Below are positions 35,553 through 48,077 of a stretch of 64,000 bases of DNA, piece by piece (position 1 is the stretch's first letter; every line of letters starts with the position of its first letter). The notes under the pieces are model-generated. The model was not told the origin of the DNA. It was given only the letters and a program-made list of their open reading frames with translations, and did not search any database. Made by a program: the position numbers and the translations under genes. This stretch comes from Antedon mediterranea. Its lineage: Eukaryota > Echinodermata > Crinoidea > Comatulida > Antedonidae. The DNA lies in assembly GCF_964355755.1 (NCBI RefSeq), contig NC_092673.1, positions 29,331,001 to 29,395,000 on the forward strand, given 5' to 3'.

Positions 35553-38150
35553 GATACTTTGGTTAATGGCATTTGGGTTCTCTCTATATGCTAGGAAACA
35601 AAGTTTGTTAATATACCATATATATTTTCATTTATCTTTTTATTTCGGAATATCATGGTGACATAATATTATATCCATAGCAAAAGAGAGAAAAAAAAAT
35701 CTTAATCTAACAGCTCATAGAACAAAAACAAAGATATGTAAATATATATATAATATTTTAAAGCTGTTTTAACCACCAACATGATTGTATCAAATTCAGA
35801 TATGACTACAGTTATCATCAGCCATTATATCCTTTACATTTCACATGTTAGCATGTTTATCATTCAAATCATTCACCATTTAAATCTGAAAAGCTCAAAA
35901 GCTTTCAATATTAAACTGTTAAAATGCATTACAATACTGAATATTCAATTCAAGTATGTTCACTATAAATAATCAGAAATTTATTACTTTTTTGTTAATC
36001 TTTGATTAAAATATTCAAAGTTGTGCATATCTAGATTGTAACCAATATATGGAAATGTAATTTAATGTTGGCGAAAGGTATAGTGAACTTTTATGTTTTG
36101 CAACCGGTTAGGAAGGATAATAATATTGTGGTAGACGAATAATATATCATTATTCTTCACAATGAAAAGAATCTTAGCCAATCAGAAGTATGGAATTTTG
36201 GGTGTGATTACCCCATGAAAAAGCAGTTTTTTAGTGGTGAAAATCTTGTGTTTTTTTGTGGTTATTAACAAACAACCTGCTTTTTGTGTATTGAAAGATA
36301 CACTGAATTTTTAATATTTTATTTCATTAACGGCGGCTGACTTTTATTGTACTCTAATACACTTACCATTCTTGGCATGTGCATTATGGAGGTGTACATT
36401 TTCAAGTGAAAAACAAGCCCTGGGGCAAAGTAAATTCTTTGATGTTGCCACAAATTATTGTTGCCATGGCAGCTGGTAACGGTTTCTGGTGTAGTTCATG
36501 TGCAATTTAAATGTATCGTGGATCTAGTGGATCATTTACATATTTCAATTATCAATAATTCATATTGATTCTAAAAAAAAATAATGCAGAACATAGTTAT
36601 TTATAAAAATGATTCTAGGTTTTATCAAAACTATAATGAATTTTTAAAATCAATTTTCAGTAATTACATTAATTATTATATTATTGATGTTAATTGATGT
36701 TTTGAATGTTAATTTGACAAATACAATCAAATTTTTAGAAAGATATTTATTTAATCCCCCCAAAAAATTATAAAATATAAACAGTATTTCTAAATGTATA
36801 TATTAGGTGAAATGAGATTAAAAATGATTGCAAGAAAATAATACCTTTAACTTCTATTGTATTCAATGCTAAACACTAAATATGTTCTAATTAGTTTTTA
36901 TTTCAAATTTATACTAAATACAACCGCCATTCAGGACAACCCAATAATCCTTTACACAAAACAAGAAAAAATGTTTTAAAACAAAATAAAAAATCAATGT
37001 TGAAGGATATCCGGCAGACAATGTAAAATAAAAACTGCAACGGTGAAATGTTATGTTAATAAAGAAAGCAAATAAAAAATACTAGTTGTTACGTTTAAAA
37101 TAATACATATTTTATTTAATACAAATTATGTTTTTAATGTAGTATAACTACAGTAGAATTGCAATGTGATACCACAGTATAGGACTAACTTGATCAGAAG
37201 ATTCTCTTACTTTATTAATCTATTTGTTTGTTAAATATTAGAAAATAATGGATTTTAACTATCAAATATTGGGTTATTTTTATAAATAAAAATATGTAAT
37301 AATGCATAAAATTTCCACTGTGGAATAACAGTAGATTAAAACTTTAAATTGGATTAATCGGAGACCTATTATAAGATTAAAATTTTAAAAATGATTCTGA
37401 TTCAATGTCAAAACATGTACATATTTGGTTGCACATGAATAAAAATACCAATTAGATAATTTGTGAACAAATCCAAGTTTTAATTGCCCATATATGTATA
37501 GAAAGTTTATTTATGTATATTTTATGCCATTTTTTTCTGTTTCTAATTTGTTCTAAAACAAATTAGTGAATATTTTATTGCGGGAAATGTTTTCTATAAT
37601 GTCGAGTCAAACCACACGCATCCTTATGTAGACATTGCATTATAATGGAAAATGGTTATAAGTTTGAGAAGCAAAAATTAAAATAATCTATTTCTACCAA
37701 CAAATCATCTTTAAAAAGTGATCATACAAAAATATAAAATGTTCCAAAGATGACAAGTGTGTTTGTTAAAAAGTTCCTTGTAAATCGATAAATTTTAAAA
37801 ACATTAGTAACATTGTAACATTATGCAGCAAATGATATCTAAGCAGGTTTTGCAGGGTAATATTGGCTGAAAACATTTCGGTTCTTAACAATGTATTCTT
37901 CTAGAATTCGCTAGAAAATACAAAGTATTAGTTAGCATAGTGAAAAGGAATAAACTCAACGTATTCTGTCTAGTTGTTTTTGTAAACCTATTATGACCAT
38001 ATTTGGTAAATATATATATATTTTTTATTGTGTTGTTTATTTTCTTGGAAGAATTTGGTAATATTGTTGAAATTACCGCAAGACCTGAAATTATGTGTCT
38101 GTTAATATAGACTCCAATGTACAGATGTTTTCCTCTTGAAAATAAAAAAA

Positions 38151-38244
38151 GATAATTGAATATGTACAGTGTGTATGTATGCAATCTAGGATCCTATGAT
38201 AATTGAATATGTACAGTGTGTATGTATGCAATCTAGGATCCTAT
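38151..38244 (+). repeat. Perfect 47-bp direct duplication
   Basis: GATAATTGAATATGTACAGT through ATCTAGGATCCTAT occurs twice head to tail (38151-38197 and 38198-38244) without a mismatch. A very recent duplication or a sequencing/assembly artefact. Confidence 0.95.
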
Positions 38245-38489
38245 GGTACAACACTATAGTTGTATGTACCAGTTTACTCTGAAATATAAAATTGGATGTA
38301 TTTTTTGATCAATGAGATTTCAGTTATATAGAATTAAGAAAATGTACATTAAAAATGTCTCTTTATTGGATAAATGGTAGAACATTTAAAATGAATTTAC
38401 GCCCATATATTACAATGTTTATTTTTTGACATAAGGCTTTTGTAAGGTTGACTAACAGACAGAACTATTTATACAATTTATGCATATGT

Positions 38490-38965
38490 ATATATCTTAT
38501 CATAATCATATGATATGTACATGTAATTCATATGTATACCATATATACAGTAGAAATATGTATATAGCATATTTATAATTCATATGTATATACCATGTAC
38601 AGTAGAAATATGCATATGAATATTCATGTGTCATATTTATATGCATATTTATATGTATACCATATGTACAGTAGAAATATGCATATGAATATTCATGTAT
38701 CATATTTATATGCATATTTATATGTATACCATATGTACAGTAGAAATATACATATGAATATTCATGTTTATGTATCATATTTATATGCATATTCATTTCT
38801 ACTTTATTATATGCATACTTATTTCTACTGTACATAAATATGGTATATATATGCATATTCATATGTATATACCATATTATGTATAGTAGAAATATGCATA
38901 TTCATATTTATGTATCATATTTATATGCATATTTATATGCATATTCATAATAATGTATGTACCAT
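38490..38965 (+). repeat. AT-rich array of ATGCATAT/TACAGTAGAAATATG units
   Basis: About six units of roughly 60-70 bp. They contain CATATTTATATGCATATTTA, TATGTATACCATATGTACAG and TAGAAATATGCATATGAATA. Nearly self-complementary throughout. Open frames on both strands (MHINM/YAYLY-like) are artefacts. Confidence 0.9.
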
Positions 38966-40238
38966 ATTTAGATATATACATATGCATAGATAGGCAAACA
39001 AAGCCTACACATCCATTCATGTGCATATACGTAAGTATATGTTAGTATACATAAGTTATGTGTTAATGTACAATTACCATGTGTATATGCTGTGGGAACA
39101 TCTATAAATGAATTCTTGCACCATTGGTGGCAGTATATTGATCCTGCTGACCCAAATAACATTTGCCGCAAGAATCTAGCCAATTAAAAATAATCTTATC
39201 ACCATGGTAGAATTCTTTTAATTTGAACATGCCACACATTTAAAAAAAATTCTGTCAAGCTGTAGAAATTTAAAATTCCTTTCAAATGCTCTATCGTGGG
39301 TAAGTTTAAGGGTACATTAGTCGCTTTGAACATGTGATAGGCTGGTAAATGTCAAACAATGGGTAAATAATTAAACGATGAATCGTCTTGAAGAATATAA
39401 TTTATGCTATTTTAAAATTAGCGCAACATTCTGGGTGTCCGTTTATGCTGCCGTTGCCCCCTGGGGGGTTATCAGTTGTTCACATTGGTATTCTATGTAG
39501 CAGCTTGTAAATAGCTTTTGTGTATCCTTTGTTTCAACACAGTGTTTCTAATTGTAAATGATGTTTTAAAACAAATGTAAAAGATTCATTGTCAACTCTG
39601 TTTCCTCTTTCTATTTCTCGCTAGGAAAAGAGTAACAAGTAAGGGATGTGTACAGAATTTATTTTAAGGGTTAAGATGGTTACCACCAGAAACCATCACA
39701 AGATATGTAATATATATAGGTGATACTGTCTAAACCTATGTATTTTTTATTCATAATAGGATGGGATCTTTCTCTGTACACGCCTCTGGTTTTTATTATA
39801 AAGCTGTATCGCTATCGAAGTATTTAAATTTTTTTTAAAGGGAAATTTGGTATACCGGTAGGCCATTTTAAAAATTAGTTGTTATATAGTATATATCATA
39901 ATATTTACTTTGGAAATTTTAGAGACTCTAGTCAATATGTGATGCATTTATTTTATCTGGGCTTTGGAGTTCTTGTGGAGAAATATATGCTCCAATATTT
40001 GTTAACGTGTTGTAGGTATATGGCTTCATCTCTCTTTGTCTGTACCTTATCGTTCACGCTAATAAAACTGTAAATTATTTTACTTAAAAGATGTTGACCC
40101 ATGAGGCATAATGTAGTCCTGAGTTTTTAAAATATTAAATGGTAAATAATCATCACAACCGACAAACAAACCCCTCTTTTATTAAATGTTTATGTATAAA
40201 TGTTTTGTTGGGGTCAGGGGTAAGGGTTGGGTGGGGTC

Positions 40239-40380
40239 AGGGGCGGATCCAGGATTTTCCAAGTGTGGATAGCGCTAACATATATTATTTATAGTCTGTC
40301 AAAAATAGATATAGTAGTTTCGTTTTGGCTGTTGGGAGCCTACGTTTCCCCAGCGCTCCCTCCCCTGGATCCGACATTGT
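40239..40380. mobile_element. Possible hAT-type MITE
   Basis: Left CAGGGGCGGATCCAGGATTT; right CCCCTGGATCCGAC. GGGGCGGATCCAGG termini are common on non-autonomous DNA elements in animals. The inverted match is imperfect and no clear target duplication is seen. Confidence 0.4.
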
Positions 40381-42173
40381 GGGTGGGGTTCGGGTGGGGT
40401 TTGTTGGATTGTATGCTAGCTAGTATACATGAATTTGAAGCTTGGAATGATGAGACAAAGGTTGTGACGATATGTATCCCGCTGTACAATAAGTTGTGAC
40501 TCAAGTTAATCCTCTACCTCATGTTTCATTGTCCTTTAAAATAAATAACAAAGCAACACCGTCCGTAGCTATTACAAGGAACATGGTTTATCAAGGGTCA
40601 AGGGTCGCCAAAAAGTCCCAAAAAACAGCAATGACTGGGTGTCTGTCATACAGTATGTAGGCCTATACATTTGAAATGTACAGAACATATATGTTTGGGG
40701 AGGATGGCTGATCAAACGTCCTCAGCAACCATCTTTCTTTCGGTGAATGCATGACTGACATTATATCCTGATATTCAATTAACACCGTTTGTTATACGTA
40801 TTGTATCATATGCGCCTTTGCTTTATAAGAGCACAAACTGAAATCGATAATATGCTGTAAAGCTGCAACACAGGATATCTCAACATGGACGTAGTCGACA
40901 ACGACGAGTATAATTAAGTTCGTCTATGTTTGCAGTAAGCATGAATGCATTAAATGGTGTATGCTTGTTTGATTATTTATGATATTAGGACTGTTGCTTT
41001 AATTGTTATAAGGCATTTTCCCCCTTCTATTGATCCTAGTATTTAAGTTCTCAATCAACCTAATATTTTTAATGTTTTACAGTACCAACTCTAGATGGAC
41101 TTTTCTTCTCTTCCGAAATAAAAAATATGACTGAAAATGTTGTTTTGGTTTGTATGATTTGTGTATTCCCAATGAAGTAAACAGTTTGGACTTTTTCAGT
41201 AGCATTCACCTCTCAAAAAATATCCATAGATTTATTACAACCGGAGAGACAACTCTCTAGTTTTAATATAACTCTATGGCAATAGTAATGTTCTTTGTGA
41301 GATTTTGTTTATTGGGTCTGTCTTATTGCAAAAATTTAATAACAATTTAAAAAGAGCACATATATATATATATAGTATCACTGTGATAAGGTGTAAAGTT
41401 GAGAACTTGGAATCGGAGTTCCCTGGTTGAACTATTTTATTTTGTTTATTTATTCATAAAAATCACCTTTATATCGGTGGCACACATTTATCAGTAAATG
41501 GTGCATTCAATTTACAGACAAACTTACAAATAACAAGCCACAAAGTTTTAAATACTAACACAACATCAAAACAAAATGGGTTACACACACGTCATCAGAC
41601 CTACACTCGTTTGTTTATAGAGGGCGCTATTTGAAATACAAAAACAACACATGTGTCTTTTTAGTTTTAATTTTGGCCTGGGAAGTACGTACTGTTTTCT
41701 ATAAGAAAGTTCATAACACTAACCGTTTTATCACTAATAAATTAAGTATAATTTAACCAACTGTCAAATGTATATCAACTCATTATTGATTCAGATACTT
41801 TCACGTGCTCTACTATACCATTTAGTAGGCCTTGGTTAGTGACTAGGCCTAGCTAGGCAATATTGAGGTCAACAAAATTATGCAGGCTACTGATTGCAGT
41901 TGTTATTCAGAAATGAGTCTTCTGGTCGTTTCGCCCAATATTGTAGTAGTAGTACTACAGTAGTACATAATACAATAGTTTGTAACAACAAGTACTGTTT
42001 AGCATTGTTTACACAGTCAGTAGTAGAATCATGGAGGTATAATGCTAGAAGAAGTATGAATAATTTACTATGGCCTAGGTAGAATTAATGTTATTAAAAG
42101 TAGGCCTAATTCTACACATTGATTTAACACTTTTGTTGTAATGTTTTTTTCAGGTAAAAAGTAAAAGAAGAGT

Positions 42174-42209
42174 ATGCCACCATCAAGTAAAATTAATAGA
42201 CCCAAGACA
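42174..42209 (+). CDS. C11orf98: C11orf98-like exon 1 (start)
   Basis: ATG with A at -3, encoding MPPSSKINRPKT. The donor is ACA|GTATGT at 42210, phase 0. Start chosen because it aligns with MGAPGGKINRPRT of the human protein and is the first ATG after the acceptor at 42153. Confidence 0.85.
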
Positions 42210-42575
42210 GTATGTATTTATTAATCTTTTAAACTTAAAGAAGATAGATATCAATTAAACTTTATATATATAGCACCGGTTATCTATCATAGTAATGTTC
42301 AGAGGTGCTTGACATTGACAAAGTTAAACATGTCACTGGATTGAGCGCAACACCTTGAATATAAAACGAATACATGTCATGATTAATTGTACTATTATAT
42401 TGTTTGAAGGTTTGCATATTGAAATCAAAAGTTTGCGGTACACCACGTATAATAGTTTTTCAACGTTTTTTTCTCACTCCTGAGGACAATCAAATCAGAA
42501 ACTCAACAGTTCTTTTCAGAACGGCAAATTTTATTTCAACATGTACTATTATATTTGTTTACATTTTTTCTCCAG

Positions 42576-42706
42576 GATTTACAAAAGAATCATGCAAAAA
42601 GAAGACGATTAAAAACCATTCAAAAGAAGAAGAATAAACAAAAAGGACAAGAAACTGTCGGCAAGGAGGAGAGTACAATCTTAAACTATCATCGTCGAAG
42701 AAAACG
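42576..42706 (+). CDS. C11orf98: C11orf98-like exon 2
   Basis: Acceptor TTTTCTCCAG, phase 0. Encodes DLQKNHAKRRRLKTIQKKKN followed by a basic stretch ending YHRRRK. The donor is ACG|GTACAA at 42707, phase 2. A longer open frame overlapping the same bases in another phase is a shadow. Confidence 0.8.
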
Positions 42707-43925
42707 GTACAAAACTTAAACTTATTCAGAGTTTAGTAAATGAAGCAATCCATCCCGATTCTCCAACTGTATACCGTAATCATTTAAAGAAATAAATGTT
42801 TTAAGGTTTTGCATGGCAGTTTGGAAAGAATGCCATAAAAAAATTAAACATTATTTCCCAAAAATAAGTTTAATTTAACTTTCGCACAGAAAGATTACGT
42901 GAATCCCGACCTTACCTGACCCTAAATTAATTCCTTAAATGATATTTAGACCCTTTTTTATATCTCGACGCGATTATAAGATCATGTTCCGAATATGAGC
43001 AACTGTTTCTATAACTTACAGTATTATTTATATATATATATATTGTACTTTTCTGTGGTATGTTTGTGTAGTATTTTAATGATCTATTTTATATGTAAAT
43101 TTTTGTACCATTTAGTAATTTTGAGACAATTCAGTGTTTTTTTATACTGTAGAATCAAAATCTTTTCACGCTGCTGCTCTAGCCAGCTATGTCCCATGAG
43201 GACTACTCAATCAGAAGCTAAAGCAAGCAGCAGTTATAGTATCTAAGGATGACAGTTTTGCGAAAATGGAAACTCCACTATAATTTATTGATTCCAGCTA
43301 CTAGACCCAAAAAACGTCTTGGAAAAGAGTCTATTAGGCTAAAATTACAAATCCCAAAGCATTTCTGGTATTTATCCCATTTGACTATAATACTGACTTT
43401 TGATTGTAATTCACTGTCAGATATTCATTGAATTATTATCAAAACAGTCCATTAAAGTTTGTGTTTGTAATAGGATACTTCACACTTGAAATATCTAGGG
43501 TGATGAAGTGACCCCCAGACTTGACCTTAGCAATAAAATTAACTAAAGTGACAGGAATTGAGTATTCACTTCTGTAACAAAAAAATAATATTTATTCACA
43601 TATAAAAAGAGAAAAGAAACCCAAAAACCATTTTCTGAAAGACAATTTAAGTATTTGTTGCTTTAAATTACATTTTTTCAGGTAAAATAACTATTATGTG
43701 ACAATAAAATGACACATTCAAAAACAAATTTGAAATAAATATATATTTTTCAACAAGCGAGCAGCGTTTTTTGTAAGAAATATTTCTTGTTTAATCAATA
43801 AACACAAAAAGAAATACATAGTTTATTAGTGCAGCACAACTTATTCCGGCAGACATCAAGTGGAAGTGTACATCATGGAATATTGTCTTGAAGATCGAAT
43901 CTTTATATTTCTGTTTTCTTTTCAG

Positions 43926-44023
43926 CACTGATCCGCATGCCGTTGTGAAGCCATCAAATAAGAAAAAACGCAAACTTATTAAAGCAATACTTAGATCAGA
44001 TAAGGAGAGAAACGCTATGCAAG
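43926..44023 (+). CDS. C11orf98: C11orf98-like exon 3
   Basis: Acceptor TTCTTTTCAG, phase 2. Encodes TDPHAVVKPSNKKKRKLIKA followed by ILRSDKERNAMQ, the best conserved block of the family. The donor is AAG|GTGGTA at 44024, phase 1. Confidence 0.85.
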
Positions 44024-44099
44024 GTGGTATTTTATTTCATCAATTTACAAATGAAATTGTGACTTTGAAAATAAAAATGACAGCTGTCCAACAAGTATA

Positions 44100-44490
44100 T
44101 TTACCTCCACCAAGGAGGTTATGTAGTCGATCGCATGTGTTTGTTATTGCCAGATCTTTACCAAATTGAGGCCACAGATAGATATGTGGTCAAGAACCAC
44201 TCCATTTAAGGAGGCAATCCGGACCAGGATCCCATTTCTGGACCACTTTTTTAGACCTGCTAGTGTTAAAAGATATGAGACAATTTTCAAACTGAATAAC
44301 TGACCTGTCATAACGAAACAACTAAACTAAAATTGCATTTTCTCGAAAATTACTTGTCTATAAAACTTCATTTTTGTACAAGAGGCAAGAGTTGTGATTT
44401 GTAATTTTAAAACATAATTGGATTTAATGTACAGGGGTTTTTTTATATGAATAGTTTTAAAAAACCTATTTCTTTTCAAACTCACCTGTT
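44100..44490 (+). repeat. Dispersed repeat with ACCTCCACCAAGGAGGTTATG head, copy 1
   Basis: Begins with the ACCTCCACCAAGGAGGTTAT motif that heads a repeat widespread in aquatic animals (from memory). Positions from about 44205 (GGAGGCAATCCGGACCAGGA) to 44490 recur inverted at 49207-49472, with clear but imperfect similarity. Lies in C11orf98-like intron 3. Confidence 0.7.
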
Positions 44491-44718
44491 TGTTTTTTGC
44501 CGTTGCTGTTCTATTGTTAGTCAACTGAAACCATTGTTAGTAGACAGACTGGTTACATAACCATAACCAAACTCACATACACACGGTTGTAGTGAAATTA
44601 GCCTAATCGTACACAGCATTAAGACACAAAAATAAAAAAAAAGGTATATACATTTTTTTTGGTGAAGTTTCAAGTTCTAGTTCGATTATGTATTACATTT
44701 TAATTCAATTTGTTTCAG

Positions 44719-44801
44719 TGGAGGTTGTCAATGACACATTATCACGGAAAGGAAAGAAAAAGAAGTCATCGGATGCTGGAGTTGAGGCAATGGAGACATG
44801 A
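44719..44801 (+). CDS. C11orf98: C11orf98-like exon 4 (stop)
   Basis: Acceptor TTTGTTTCAG, phase 1. Encodes VEVVNDTLSRKGKKKKSSDA then GVEAMET and TGA at 44799. The VEV right after AMQ matches human AMEVEA. Confidence 0.85.
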
Positions 44802-45409
44802 AGATCTTTCCATTTGGGTTTTAAAGGCATTATAGTATGTGTACTTTAAATTTAACCAAATGAGTGGCACATTTTCAAATTTTGAAAATATTCATTTGTG
44901 ACTTTCTTGGCACTTGCTGCTCATGGGCATTGCTTAATGTGAATGATTGTATTTAATATGACTATTGTTGTGTGCTTTATAACAAAGCATAAATAACAAG
45001 TCTTTCGCATTCTGAGAAAGATGCTGCAAGAAAGAAGAATAATACTGTATCAAATAAGGTTATCATTACCTAGGAAAATCATACATTATTTGTTTATTTG
45101 AAGAAAAAACATTTTTAAAGAAGTAAAAGTAAGAAAAAAAAATTGATATTAAAAATTCGCCCAAATCATTTATTGTACTGTGACATGGTTTTTACGAGGT
45201 TTTTAATTTTTGGCGACAACGGCGCTCTCTATTTTATGTATAGACTATAGAGGGCGCATCTCCAATAACAACTGAATCAACAACTTACAACTGCGAAGCG
45301 AATTAAGCTTTTAAATATACGCTTTTTTCTTAGTTTTGATTATTATTTACAGCAAGACAGTGTTGAATTCTGTGTGCAGAATATGTAGTGTGAGTAGATT
45401 TCATATTTT

Positions 45410-45990
45410 AAATCCTAGGCTAGATAGGAAGCCAAGGCTAGGCCTAGCTAGGCTAGCTTATTGGGCTACGTCAATAGACTACTACTAGCCTGGGGTAGGC
45501 TAGCTAGCTAGGCCTAGCTAGGCTGAGTAGTAGGTAACAGTAGGTAAGCCTTACATTATTCTCTGCTGGTGAGGACTGGCTAGGCCTATGTTAGGATACG
45601 TACATACTATAATAGGCCTAACCTAGAGGACATCCTGGACTACAACTAGGCCTAACTAGGTCTAGGACCTAGCCTAGCTAGGGTGGAGGGTAGGCCTAGC
45701 TTAGGCTAGTAGTAGTAGTAGTAGTAGAAGGCTAGGCATCCTAGCTAGCTAGGCTAGAGTAGGGCTAGCCTAGGCCTATGTTATAGTAGGCCTATATGTA
45801 GGGCCTAACTAGGTACGGTAGGAAGCCTACCTAGCTAGGCCCCTATTTATACTACTACTAGGCATAGGCTACATCATGATCATGTGATTTATTATATAGG
45901 CCTAATTATAAAGCCTTGTTGTAGTTCTTATTAATAATTAACACTGTCATTAGGTAGGTCTAAGTGTTAGACTGTCTGGGGGTAGGTAGG
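45410..45990 (+). repeat. AGGCCTA/CTAGCTAGG palindromic-rich island
   Basis: Dense, irregular repetition of TAGGCCTA, CTAGGCTAGC and TAGCTAGG over about 580 bp, with a (TAG)n run near 45706-45728. The same words occur thinly at 8270-8290, 14975-15060, 15290-15340 and 41830-41860. Confidence 0.85.
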
Positions 45991-46080
45991 TAACGCAATC
46001 AAGACGCAAGTTATAAATAAATTTTACAAAATATTTGTTGTATGTCATTGTTATTATATGTTGGTACTGTAGTAAATAAT

Positions 46081-46767
46081 GTCATGAGGTAATTTCCCGA
46101 TTGATCGTAATCAATTCGGTACTGGGTTTGGTCTACTAGCGTTCCTGCTCCCAACCAGTACATCCATTCATAGAAGCCTTAATGAAGTAAGCCTACCTGG
46201 TGGTGGCCATAGAACGGTCCCGAGATAACGACTATACTTCGGCTTTAGTCGATAGAAGATTGAATAAATTGTTAGAGATAGAGTATACGATGTTATGATT
46301 ATGTGTATTTATGTGATTTGTTCTTTTTATTCAAATGATGTTATGTATTTAATAAATTTGTTAGGCCTAGCCTAATATCTTTTTTATTAATATAATAATA
46401 ATAATATATTAAAAATTTATTAAATAATATTCATCGCATAATATGCAATCTACTATAATTTAATTAATTGATATAGGCTAGGCCTAACAAATTTATTAAA
46501 TACATAACATCATTTGAATAAAAAGAACAAATCACATATCTACACATAATCATAACATCGTATACTCTATCTCTAACAATTTATTCAATCTTCTATCGAC
46601 TAAAGCCGAAGTATAGTCGTTATCTCGGGACCGTTCTATGGCCACCACCAGGTAGGCTTACTTCATTAAGGCTTCTATGAATGGATGTACTGGTTGGGAG
46701 CAGGAACGCTAGTAGACCAAACCCAGTACCGAATTGATTACGATCAATCGGGAAATTACCTCATGAC
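46081..46767. mobile_element. 687-bp foldback element, about 300-bp inverted arms, 9-bp flanking repeat
   Basis: Left end GTCATGAGGTAATTTCCCGA, right end its exact inverse CGGGAAATTACCTCATGAC. Arms about 46081-46378 and 46470-46767 are near-perfect inverse copies around an AT-rich centre. Both arms share a variant (CCGAATTGATTACG) not found in other copies, so they were copied from each other or converted. GTAAATAAT flanks both ends (46072-46080 and 46768-46776). Long TIRs plus a 9-bp duplication recall Mutator-like elements. Confidence 0.85.
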
Positions 46768-46770
46768 GTA

Positions 46771-47105
46771 AATAATATTCATCGCATAATATGCAATCTA
46801 CGATAATTTAATTAATTGATATAACAAATTTATTAAATACATAACATCATTGGAATAAAAAGAACAAATCACATATCTACACATAATCATAACATCGTAT
46901 ACTCTATCTCTAACAATTTATTCAATCTTCTATCGACTAAAGCCGAAGTATAGTCGTTATCTCGGGACCGTTCTATGGCCACCACCAGGTAGGCTTACTT
47001 CATTAAGGCTTCTATGAATGGATGTACTGGTTGGGAGCAGGAACGCTAGTAGACCAAACCCAGTACCGTTTTGATTACGATCAATCGGGAAATTACCTCA
47101 TGACG
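46771..47105 (+). repeat. Foldback-family half element, copy 2
   Basis: Repeats the centre-plus-right-arm of the 46081 element (AATAATATTCATCGCATAAT ... GGGAAATTACCTCATGAC) directly after it. Carries the CCGTTTTGATTACG variant. Tandem or recombinational partial copy. Confidence 0.88.
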
Positions 47106-47699
47106 TTATATAGGCCTAGGTGCCGACATAGGACTCTAGCAGGAATGTACTTTCTAGTCATTTCTCACATTCAAAATCTACACTTTTGCACTAACAAACT
47201 TTTCCTATTTCTACATCCTAAACTGCTTTTTTATTTTTCTACCATCATACCTTCTATAATTTCATCCTTTATCTATTATACGATATAAACAGCATTACAC
47301 GCGTACATCGTAACGCGAGCATTTCATTCTATACGCATACGCACTTTTATCGAACATAATTTAAACCAAACCAAATCATACATACAACGATAAGACATCA
47401 ACCGATTCAGTTCAAAACCAGTTTAAGGTAAACATTTTAAATTTAAATTAATTTATGTTTCTATCCACTCTACCATTTTCATATAAAGATATTGTGGAAC
47501 CACGTCAGGTCAAGTTCAATATTGAATATCGAAACGTGGCAGGCTGAAGGCGCTTGACCTTTGACAAGATCGCCTAAATTTTTAATATATTAACTTTACA
47601 ATACTTAGTGTTGTATATTCTGGTACAGCCGCTCCATAATCTCTTTGCTTTTCTTCCTTATATCTATTTTTTTAATTTATACTAACAAATACCTTTTTT

Positions 47700-48077
47700 T
47701 TTTTTTTATATATAATAATAATAATATATCAAAAATTTATTAAATAATATTCATCGCATAATATGCAATCTACGATAATTTAATTAATTGATATAACAAA
47801 TTTATTAAATACATAACATCATTGGAATAAAAAGAACAAATCACATATCTACACATAATCATAACATCGTATACTCTATCTCTAACAATTTATTCAATCT
47901 TCTATCGACTAAAGCCGAAGTATAGTCGTTATCTCGGGACCGTTCTATGGCCACCACCAGGTAGGCTTACTTCATTAAGGCTTCTATGAATGGATGTACT
48001 GGTTGGGAGCAGGAACGCTAGTAGACCAAACCCAGTACCGTTTTGATTACGATCAATCGGGAAATTACCTCATGACG
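47700..48077 (+). repeat. Foldback-family half element, copy 3
   Basis: Same unit, starting with an ATAATAATAATATAT stretch and ending CCTCATGAC at 48077. It ends about 76 bp before the acceptor of the first TTC16 coding exon. Confidence 0.88.

Larger units (their letters stand above)
34664..42153 (+). other. RXR 3'UTR and intergenic stretch
   Basis: 7.5 kb without a supportable gene. The 3'UTR end cannot be fixed; AATAAA hexamers occur for example near 37058 and 40062. It contains MITE copy e, a 47-bp perfect duplication (38151), an ATGCATAT-rich array (38490-38965) and a possible hAT-type fragment (40239-40380). Positions 35555-38150 and 40400-42150 show nothing firm, except a TAGAGGGCGCTA motif at about 41618. 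Confidence 0.75.
42154..44801 (+). other. C11orf98: C11orf98-like gene
   Basis: Four coding exons (42174-42209, 42576-42706, 43926-44023, 44719-44801) give a 115-residue, Lys/Arg-rich protein. Conserved blocks match human C11orf98 (123 residues) in order: an N-terminal KINRPKT (human KINRPRT), an RRR stretch, KKKRKLI (human KKRRKLL), KERNAMQVEV (human KEKTAMEVEA) and an acidic C-terminus. The protein is poorly characterised; high basicity suggests a nucleolar or RNA-linked role, which is inference. An acceptor at 42153 (TTTTTTTCAG) suggests an upstream non-coding first exon, which I could not place. The TTC16 gene follows on the same strand 3.4 kb later. Confidence 0.85.

Noticed and set aside
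38506-38862. Open frames on both strands (MHINMIHEYSYAYFYC units)
   Set aside because: Self-complementary ATGCATAT array; both strands are open because the repeat is nearly palindromic.
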